64,000 nt of DNA. Source: Cohnella nanjingensis. GTDB lineage: Bacteria > Bacillota > Bacilli > Paenibacillales > Paenibacillaceae. The position numbers and the translations under genes were made by a program. The stretch covers positions 124,001 to 188,000 of the forward strand of contig NZ_JACJVP010000024.1 in assembly GCF_014212125.1 (NCBI RefSeq), in the 5' to 3' direction. The stretch's first letter is position 1, and each line of letters opens with the position of its first letter. Shown here one piece after another: positions 58,339 through 64,000 of this stretch. The notes beneath the pieces were generated by a model. The model saw nothing but the letters and a program-made list of their open reading frames with translations, was not told the DNA's origin and ran no database searches.

Positions 58339-59405
58339 AGAGGCTTCGAATCCGCAGCTTTCTGGTGCTCGCGCTTCTGTTGATCTGCCATCTGCCTTGG
58401 TTCACCTATGTCATCGTCCGTCTCGTGGAGACGCAGTCGCTGCGCCTTCATCTGGGAGAAGGGCAGCGGAGTGCTGCAGGTCTATGGGTGGCCGCGCTAG
58501 CGGGGCTGCTCCTGGCCGTCATCCTCATCGGGTATGGCATGCGCAGGTGGATCGTTCAACCGCTGGAGGCCATGGGCAGAGGGGCCAGACGGATTGCCGA
58601 AGGCGATCTGGATATCGCCCTGCCCGACTCCCGGATCCGGGAGATCTCCGAAGTGCGCGACGGGTTCGAGACGATGGTCGAGGGACTTCGGCGGTCCATG
58701 GCGCATCAGGCTGAGCTGGAGGAGGAGAGGCGCTTCTTCATCGGCGCCATCGCCCACGATCTCCGTACGCCCTTGTTCGCCTTAAGAGGATACTTGGATG
58801 GCCTCGACCAAGGCATCGCCGCTTCGCCGGAACAGATGAAGAAATATGTAGCCGTCTGCAAAGAGAAGTCGAATCAACTGGATCGCCTCGTGTCGGACCT
58901 GTTCGCGTTCGCCAAGACGGAATATCTGGAGATGGCGCACGCGGAAGACGTCGTGGACTTGAACGCGGAGCTGGCTCGGTCCGTCGAAGGGATCCGCCGA
59001 TCGGCGCAGGCCAAGGGGATATCGATCGTGGCCGAATCTTCCGGCGAGGCTTGCTTGATCAGAGGAGACGCCCATCAGTTGGAGCGGGCGATCGGCAATC
59101 TGCTGGATAACGCGGCGAGGCATACTCCGCCTCACGGCGAGATTCAGGTGCGATGCCGGACGGAGGGGCAACGGGCGGTGGTCGCCATTCGGGACACGGG
59201 TCCCGGATTCTCCCCGTCCGATCTTCCCCGCGTCTTCGAGCCGCTGTACCGGGGAGAGGCCTCGCGCAATCGGGAGACGGGCGGGGCGGGCCTGGGCCTC
59301 GCCATCGCCTATCGCATCTTCAAGGCGCATGGCGGAGACTTGACCGCAGCCAATCGTCCGGACGGCGGGGCGGAGCTAACGGGCTGGGTCCCGATCGCGC
59401 GCTGA
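58335..59405 (+). CDS. HAMP-containing sensor histidine kinase
   Basis: 356-aa kinase. Two membrane helices (about residues 8-28 and 50-72) enclose a very short outer loop. HAMP domain (73-125, RWIVQPLEAMGRGARRIAEG), H box IGAIAHDLRTPLFALRGYLD, N box AIGNLLDNAARHTPP, G1 DTGPGFS and G2 GGAGLGLAIAYRIF are all present. Start overlaps the regulator stop by four bases. The short loop suggests intramembrane or intracellular sensing. No transporter target is adjacent; the EamA gene follows 130 bases later. Confidence 0.88.
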   Translation: MKRLRIRSFLVLALLLICHLPWFTYVIVRLVETQSLRLHLGEGQRSAAGLWVAALAGLLLAVILIGYGMRRWIVQPLEAMGRGARRIAEGDLDIALPDSRIREISEVRDGFETMVEGLRRSMAHQAELEEERRFFIGAIAHDLRTPLFALRGYLDGLDQGIAASPEQMKKYVAVCKEKSNQLDRLVSDLFAFAKTEYLEMAHAEDVVDLNAELARSVEGIRRSAQAKGISIVAESSGEACLIRGDAHQLERAIGNLLDNAARHTPPHGEIQVRCRTEGQRAVVAIRDTGPGFSPSDLPRVFEPLYRGEASRNRETGGAGLGLAIAYRIFKAHGGDLTAANRPDGGAELTGWVPIAR

Positions 59406-59535
59406 TCGCAAGATCGGGGGATTGCACCCCTGAGGTAGCGCCGGCCGGCATTAGAGATTATGATAAGGCTGAGCCTAGTCTATTAACGGGGCCTCTCCGG
59501 ATTCGCGGACAGAATAATAGAGAGAAGGAACCGAT

Positions 59536-60426
59536 GTGCCTCGTTTACTCTTCTTCGTCTTGATCGTCTTGAGCCTCATTTGGGGCGGTTCGTTTTTCTT
59601 TATCAAGCAGCTGCTGCACGATTTCGGCCCTTGGACGATCGCGTTCCTTCGGTCCAGCTTCGGTCTGATCACCATCTCGGCGATCATGCTCGTCTTGCGG
59701 AAGCCGTTCGCGCTCAGACAGATTCAGTGGTTCCCCATGGCGGTCATGGCTCTGTTCAATACGGCCATTCCATGGGCGATCATCGCCTTCAGCGAGACGA
59801 GATTGACCAGCAGCATGGCATCCATCTTAAATGCGACAACGCCGTTGTGGACGATCGTGGTGGGCGCGGCGATATTCAAGGCGGCTACGAACCGGATGCA
59901 GTGGATCGGCATGGGCATCGCATTTATCGGACTGCTCGTCTTGCTGGATATCAATCCGCATTCCGTCGTGTCGGTCGATGTCGTCGGGTTTGTGAGCATG
60001 ATCGCGGCAACGTTGTGCTATGCGGTCGGCTCTCAGCTATCCAAACGGCTGAAGGGCGTATCCATGTATCAGATTACGTTCGGCACGCTGCTGTGCGCCA
60101 TGCTGGGCAGCGGGACCGTCGCCTTCCTGGCGGAGCCGGTCTCGCTGCCGCGCCTGGCCTCGTTGACGAACCTCTCGATGCTGATCGGATTAGGCGTCTT
60201 CGGGTCGGGCGTCGCCTACATTCTGTTCTATTTCCTGATTCAAAAAGGCAGCCCCGAATTCGCGACGATGGTGACCTACCTGGTGCCGGGAACCGCGATT
60301 ATCTGGGGAGGCGCGCTGCTGAACGAGCCCATCCATTGGAGCTTGTTGGCCGGGCTGGTCTGCATACTGGGCGGCGTATTCGTCACCGGCAGAAAACGGG
60401 CCCGAACCGAGGCTGCCCGAAAGTAA
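59536..60426 (+). CDS. EamA-family DMT transporter
   Basis: 296-aa membrane protein with ten hydrophobic segments in two EamA repeats (residues about 5-135 and 145-285); LSLIWGGSFFFIKQLL and LLNEPIHWSLLAGLVCILGG are typical ends of the repeats. GTG start at 59536 with AGAAGGAA 6-13 bases upstream. It probably exports a small metabolite or drug; substrate unreadable. Monocistronic. Confidence 0.85.
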   Translation: MPRLLFFVLIVLSLIWGGSFFFIKQLLHDFGPWTIAFLRSSFGLITISAIMLVLRKPFALRQIQWFPMAVMALFNTAIPWAIIAFSETRLTSSMASILNATTPLWTIVVGAAIFKAATNRMQWIGMGIAFIGLLVLLDINPHSVVSVDVVGFVSMIAATLCYAVGSQLSKRLKGVSMYQITFGTLLCAMLGSGTVAFLAEPVSLPRLASLTNLSMLIGLGVFGSGVAYILFYFLIQKGSPEFATMVTYLVPGTAIIWGGALLNEPIHWSLLAGLVCILGGVFVTGRKRARTEAARK

Positions 60427-60498
60427 AGCAGCAAGCGATGCGGCATCATCGCCCGTCTGATCCCGCCTGCGTCATTTCTCATTTCGGCAGCACGGCAG

Positions 60499-60565
60499 AA
60501 GGGACTGTCTCAGAAGGCCGATTGGGCCCGGAGGGACAGTCCCTTGGCGCGTTTTCGCCACTCCA
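60499..60565. repeat. Long-range inverted repeat of 11 bp after the EamA gene
   Basis: AAGGGACTGTC (60499-60509) and GACAGTCCCTT (60555-60565) with a 45-base G-C rich interior that itself can pair (GGCC..GGGCCC). It lies between convergent EamA and MFS genes and could be a bidirectional terminator or a dispersed palindromic repeat. Confidence 0.5.
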
Positions 60566-60631
60566 GCTCGCCGACCTCCCATGTAGGTAAAGTCAGGATC
60601 CTTCGCGTTCTTGTCCGCTAACGTGCCCGGC

Positions 60632-61816
60632 TTAGGAGGCGGATGCCGATTCCCGGCCTGTACGCGCCGCGCTTCTCCCCAGGACGCCGCCGAACACGAA
60701 CATCGCGAGCGAGAGTCCGAGGCAGACCGCCGCGAAGAGGCCGATCGACGCGTATCCGCCGAGATGGACATAGAGCAAGCCGGCGATCCAGGCACCCAGC
60801 GTGTTCGCGCCGTTCATGGTCGAGTTGGCGAGGCTCGATATCGTCCCCCGGATGGAGGCGTTCAGCGAAGTGAGCGCCCCCATGGCGATCGGGAAGATGA
60901 TGCCGAGCGTCGCGAAAATGATCAAGTACCCGACCGTCACGACGGGGAGAACCGTCAGCCGCGGGATCACCGCATAGAGCACGATAAGCAACGACATGCC
61001 CGCGGCCACCGCGCGCGTAGAGCCGAGCTTGCGGGTCGCATAAGCGCTCACGATGCTGCCCAGCAGCGTGCCGAACCCGAGGAACATCATCACGGTCCCG
61101 ATCTGCCCGATCGGAAGCGCGAAGCGGTCGGCCATCCATTTGCCGACGAAGGCGAAGGCGGTGCCGCTCCCCAAGTGAAGGAGCAGGTAGGCGAGGAAGC
61201 CGCTTCTAGCTTTGCCGCTCGTGAGCAGCGGGACATACCGGCGTAGGATGGACGTCCGTTCGCGCGTGCCGGGTCTCATGTCGGGCAGCAAGAAGAAGGC
61301 GACGGCCATGAGCAGCAGCGAAGCGATCCCGACCGTCCAGAACGGAACGGACCAATGGGTGACCGCGAGCCAGCTCCCGATCGGCACGCCGAGCGCCTGG
61401 GAGGCGGCAAGCCCCGCAAAGGCGATGCCCATCGTCTTCGGGATGCGGGACGCCGGCACGACGGCGGGGATGGAGGCCCATACCTGGGGCGCCGTGAACG
61501 CCGCGCTCACGCCGGCCAGGAAGCGGAACAGGCACATCGTCCAGAAGCTGTCCGCGAAGCCGCACAAGATCGTCGAGATCGAGAAGCCGAGCAAGCCGCC
61601 GAGGAGCACGATCCGCCGGTTCCAGCCGTCGGACAGGGGACCCGCGATCAGGGCGAAGACGGCCGATCCGAGCGTGTAGGCGCCGAGCATCCATCCGGCG
61701 GCCCCCGTCGAGACGCCGAACTCAGCCTGCAGCGTCGGAAGCAAGGGAGAGATGAGGAACGTGTCGGTTCCGATCATGAACATGATGAGGAAGAATAACG
61801 CGGTATATTTACGCAT
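60632..61816 (-). CDS. MFS transporter (drug:H+ antiporter-1 type)
   Basis: 394-aa protein with twelve hydrophobic segments. LGSAVFALIAGPLSDGWNRR is the conserved loop 2-3 (G..sDr.gRR) and the segment near residue 130-150 (FAGLAASQALGVPIGSWLAV) matches motif C of exporters. GGAGTGATC precedes the ATG. Divergent from a WYL-domain regulator across 110 bases that contain a TGACAG-AAA-CTGTCA palindrome, so the regulator probably controls it. Substrate unknown. Confidence 0.87.
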   Translation of the reverse strand: MRKYTALFFLIMFMIGTDTFLISPLLPTLQAEFGVSTGAAGWMLGAYTLGSAVFALIAGPLSDGWNRRIVLLGGLLGFSISTILCGFADSFWTMCLFRFLAGVSAAFTAPQVWASIPAVVPASRIPKTMGIAFAGLAASQALGVPIGSWLAVTHWSVPFWTVGIASLLLMAVAFFLLPDMRPGTRERTSILRRYVPLLTSGKARSGFLAYLLLHLGSGTAFAFVGKWMADRFALPIGQIGTVMMFLGFGTLLGSIVSAYATRKLGSTRAVAAGMSLLIVLYAVIPRLTVLPVVTVGYLIIFATLGIIFPIAMGALTSLNASIRGTISSLANSTMNGANTLGAWIAGLLYVHLGGYASIGLFAAVCLGLSLAMFVFGGVLGRSAARTGRESASAS

Positions 61817-61874
61817 GGTCGATCACTCCTTAGGGTTTAGTGTTGCCTGCCGTATCTATCCTAAGTCATAATGG

Positions 61875-61889
61875 TGACAGAAACTGTCA
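61875..61889. promoter_or_regulatory. Operator candidate for the WYL regulator
   Basis: TGACAGAAACTGTCA, a perfect 6-bp inverted repeat with 3-bp centre, midway between the divergent MFS and regulator genes. Confidence 0.6.
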
Positions 61890-61926
61890 TCGACCCGTTC
61901 GCGGATGAAAAAAGGAGGCGGTTGGA

Positions 61927-62871
61927 ATGCCCAAGTCCAAGAGGCTGATGGAACTGATGATGACCGTCAACCGGAAGCGGCGGTTCAAGGTGCAGGAGCT
62001 CGCCGACGAATTCGGGGTCTCCAAGCGCACCATGCTCAGGGATCTGCAGGAGCTGAGCGAGCTGGGCGTGCCGCTGTACTCGGAAGTCGGTCCACACGGG
62101 GGCTATCAGGTGGTCCGGGAGAGGGTGCTGCCTCCGATCGCATTCACGGAGGAAGAGGCCGTGGCGATGTTCTTTGCGGTTCACGCCTTGCGCCATTACT
62201 CCTCGCTGCCGTTCGAAGCGGAATCCGCTTCGGCGCTGAGCAAGTTCTACCTTCATATGCCCGGGGACGTCCGGGACCGGATCGACGGCATGAAGGACAG
62301 GGTCGACTTCATTACGCCGACCAGGCGGGGCGATGCCCCCTGCCTCGCCATTCTTCTAGACGCGGCCGTTCAACGGAAGATACTCGTTGTCGAATATGCG
62401 TCGAAGGAGGAGGGCGCGACCAGCCGCCGAATTCAGCCGGTCTGCATTTATGCGAACAACGGATTCTGGTATTGCACGGCCTACTGCTTCCTGCGCAAGG
62501 GCTTTCGCGTGTTCCGGTGCGACCGGATACGCGAGGCGGCGTACGACGCGTCCGGCACGGAGCCGCTCGACCTGGGCGACGTTCGCCTCAGCCGGCGGGA
62601 TGCCGCGGAGCCGAGGGAGCCTATACGCCTTCGTGCAGAACTGACCCGGTCCGGCGTTCAGCGTTGCGAGGCCGAGCTGTGGCTCACTCCGATGCTGCAA
62701 GTGCGAGAAGACGGGAGCGGCGCGATCGACAAGGACGTGTCCCGCGGCGACATTCCTTTTTACGCGGAGTTCTTCATCGGACTAGGGAGCGAGGCGGTCC
62801 TGGAGGAGCCGGCGGAGTTGAAGGAGGCGATCCGGCAGAAGCTCTCCGAATTGTTGGTCCGATATCAATGA
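61927..62871 (+). CDS. HTH-WYL domain transcriptional regulator (YafY-like)
   Basis: 314-aa regulator. Winged helix at residues 1-60 (NRKRRFKVQELADEFGVSKR, TMLRDLQELSELGVPLYSEV), central WYL domain (about 140-210, VVEYASKEEGATSRRIQPVC and YANNGFWYCTAYCFLRKGFR) and a WCX-like C-terminal domain. AAAGGAGG lies 7-14 bases upstream of the ATG. WYL domains bind nucleotides or single-stranded DNA ends; regulators of this layout commonly control a divergent gene, here the MFS exporter. Confidence 0.88.
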   Translation: MPKSKRLMELMMTVNRKRRFKVQELADEFGVSKRTMLRDLQELSELGVPLYSEVGPHGGYQVVRERVLPPIAFTEEEAVAMFFAVHALRHYSSLPFEAESASALSKFYLHMPGDVRDRIDGMKDRVDFITPTRRGDAPCLAILLDAAVQRKILVVEYASKEEGATSRRIQPVCIYANNGFWYCTAYCFLRKGFRVFRCDRIREAAYDASGTEPLDLGDVRLSRRDAAEPREPIRLRAELTRSGVQRCEAELWLTPMLQVREDGSGAIDKDVSRGDIPFYAEFFIGLGSEAVLEEPAELKEAIRQKLSELLVRYQ

Positions 62872-62929
62872 ACCTCGCCGCGGACGCTCCGGCACTCCCT
62901 ATCTAAGCTGTACGTGTAATATGGGAAGA

Positions 62930-62959
62930 CCGAAGACCCCTCCGGCGAGGGGTCTTCGG
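62930..62959 (+). terminator. Terminator of the WYL regulator gene
   Basis: CCGAAGACCCC / GGGGTCTTCGG, 11-bp perfect stem with 8-base loop, then CTTGTT; 58 bases after the stop. Confidence 0.75.
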
Positions 62960-63091
62960 CTTGTTCCAGCGGACAAAACGGGGGAGTCAAGAGGGAGGAG
63001 GCGGCGCACAAGCCTTGCGCGGCGCGCTTTGTAGGCCGCTGCTACTGGTAAAATGATCCTTTGGTCCCGCTTCACGAAAGGATAATTATTC

Positions 63092-63097
63092 TATAAT
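63092..63097 (+). promoter_or_regulatory. -10 element upstream of the coiled-coil gene
   Basis: Perfect TATAAT 59 bases before the coiled-coil gene; the -35 is weak (CGCTTC at 17 bp). Confidence 0.4.
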
Positions 63098-63156
63098 TGA
63101 TTCATCAGATACGACAACGTACGACATTTTTCACAGAAAAGGCGAGGTAAACCCTT

Positions 63157-63879
63157 ATGCTTTCTCCTTTCCTCAAGAAAAAGAAGTCATCCGAACGGCT
63201 GCCGGAGCAGGACCTAAGCGAACAGTCGGCGTCTTATGATCTGCCCGAGGACGCGTTGACGCTGTTGGATACGCCCGATAGCGGGGAAGAGAGCTCTAGC
63301 TCCATTTTTGCGAAGAAGTCTCCTATGGATAAGAAATCGCTCGATCTGGTATTCGCCGTCGAGCAGATGATTCAGGCCAAGCAGGGCATCGAGGCCAGCA
63401 ACTATGAGATGCAAGACCGATTGAACTATGCGAATGGCCACATCGATCGGTTGAACAAAGACCTGAAGAATCTGAACAAGGTCATCGAGGATCGCGAGAA
63501 GAGCATCATGGAGCTGGAGCAGAAGCTGACCGAGAAAAACCTGAAAGTCGATCAGATGATGGACGACTACCGAGAGCTCCAATCGGTCCTGTCGGACGAA
63601 ATCGAAGAGCTGAAGGGGGCCAATGAGGTCGAGCGTCAAAAGTACGCGTCTTTGCTGCAAAAAAACAACGAGACCCAGGCCGAGAAAAACAAGCGGATCG
63701 GCGAGCTGGAAGAGAAGATCGGCAAGCTCGAAGTGGAACATACGCATATGAAGCAGAAGTTCGAGACGCTCCGCCAGGAGAAGGCGTATCTGGTGAACAT
63801 GGTCAACGACTTTACCGCTCGGATGACATCTCCTTTCTCGCCGACTGCAAGCGCGAATGACGGGATCGCGACGGAGTGA
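63157..63879 (+). CDS. Cytoplasmic coiled-coil protein of unknown function
   Basis: 240-aa soluble protein. N-terminus MLSPFLKKKKSSERLPEQDL is basic then acidic (residues 1-50); residues about 65-220 are one long heptad-repeat coiled coil (e.g. LNKDLKNLNKVIEDREKSIM, LEEKIGKLEVEHTHMKQKFE); the tail is short and Ser/Thr-rich. No signal peptide or membrane span. GGCGAGG precedes the ATG. The next gene starts 38 bases later and is probably co-transcribed. Family not recognised; a scaffold or structural role is plausible. Confidence 0.8.
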   Translation: MLSPFLKKKKSSERLPEQDLSEQSASYDLPEDALTLLDTPDSGEESSSSIFAKKSPMDKKSLDLVFAVEQMIQAKQGIEASNYEMQDRLNYANGHIDRLNKDLKNLNKVIEDREKSIMELEQKLTEKNLKVDQMMDDYRELQSVLSDEIEELKGANEVERQKYASLLQKNNETQAEKNKRIGELEEKIGKLEVEHTHMKQKFETLRQEKAYLVNMVNDFTARMTSPFSPTASANDGIATE

Positions 63880-63917
63880 GGTTACGAGTTTAACGGACGA
63901 GAAGGTCGAGGATTGGC

Positions 63918-64000
63918 ATGGAGACGTATAGCACGCAAGTGATCGAATTGCTGTCGCTTGGGAGACTGCAGGATGACCGCTTCCAGATCAAGATCGCTGT
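63918..64000 (+). CDS. Start of an unidentified gene (3' end outside window)
   Basis: Begins METYSTQVIELLSLGRLQDD and continues to the window edge without a stop. CGAGGA stands about 6 bases before the ATG. Only 27 residues are visible, too few to assign a family. It follows the coiled-coil gene closely and probably shares its transcript. Confidence 0.6.
   Translation, partial: METYSTQVIELLSLGRLQDDRFQIKIA

Noticed and set aside
1-64000. tRNA, rRNA, insertion sequence or prophage genes
   Set aside because: None recognised on either strand; no transposase or integrase motif seen, although composition shifts suggest transfer events.

Overview
The window reads as a chromosomal segment of a GC-rich, low-G+C-phylum Gram-positive spore-former of the Paenibacillaceae (Paenibacillus or Cohnella type). 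The signs are AGGAGG ribosome binding sites with frequent TTG/GTG starts, S-layer-homology (SLH) surface proteins, a BlaI/BlaR1-type pair, a GlnK/GlnL two-component pair, a mannitol PTS operon with an MtlR activator, LacI-controlled sugar ABC uptake, and a GH87-type alpha-1,3-glucanase. This placement is inference from gene content; no rRNA or tRNA gene is visible.

Layout. 1-2825: C-terminal part of an SLH/Ig-repeat surface protein. 2950-6502: a more AT-rich two-component plus ABC-2 export module (bacitracin/lantibiotic-resistance type), ending in a possible 33-aa membrane peptide. 6505-15129: LacI regulator divergent from an ABC sugar importer (binding protein, two permeases), a GH78-like alpha-L-rhamnosidase and an MFS transporter, with three matching operators in the divergent region. 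15240-15899: gene debris in which a nucleotidyltransferase fragment is fused to the tail of a transporter. 16039-18731: BlaR1-like metalloprotease and BlaI-like repressor with palindromic operators. 18921-24581: glutamine-type ABC transporter with GlnR/TnrA-type boxes and a cre-like site, followed by a GlnK/GlnL-like two-component pair. 24679-25459: a broken glyoxalase-family gene and a GNAT gene.

25460-28600 is a strikingly AT-rich island holding one 867-aa HEPN-STAND NTPase-repeat protein with its own promoter and terminator. It looks like a single-gene abortive-infection or immune system and is the strongest candidate for something undescribed. 28850-35977: another SLH/Ig protein, a small ArsR-SRPBCC-DUF1801 operon and a large secreted multidomain protein.

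36215-43812: mannitol operon mtlA-mtlR-mtlF-mtlD-ptsI-ptsH. It has a cre site inside the mtlA promoter and a curious 53-bp duplicated, hairpin-forming element between mtlA and mtlR. The operon carries its own general PTS proteins, in the order ptsI-ptsH. 43892-53504: gene remnants, a monooxygenase-fold protein, SelO, an acyltransferase, a glycosyltransferase, a DesK/DesR-like pair, a membrane M28 peptidase and a GNAT. 53537-64000: secreted GH87-type glucanase, a DUF2306 membrane protein with a small upstream membrane peptide, an OmpR-type two-component pair, EamA and MFS transporters, a WYL-domain regulator and a coiled-coil protein. The last gene runs off the window.

The main theme is carbohydrate scavenging (rhamnosides, alpha-1,3-glucan, mannitol) under carbon (cre) and nitrogen (GlnR) control, interspersed with cell-envelope stress systems and one probable defence island. 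Most functional calls rest on motif recognition from the translated sequence; no database search was possible.
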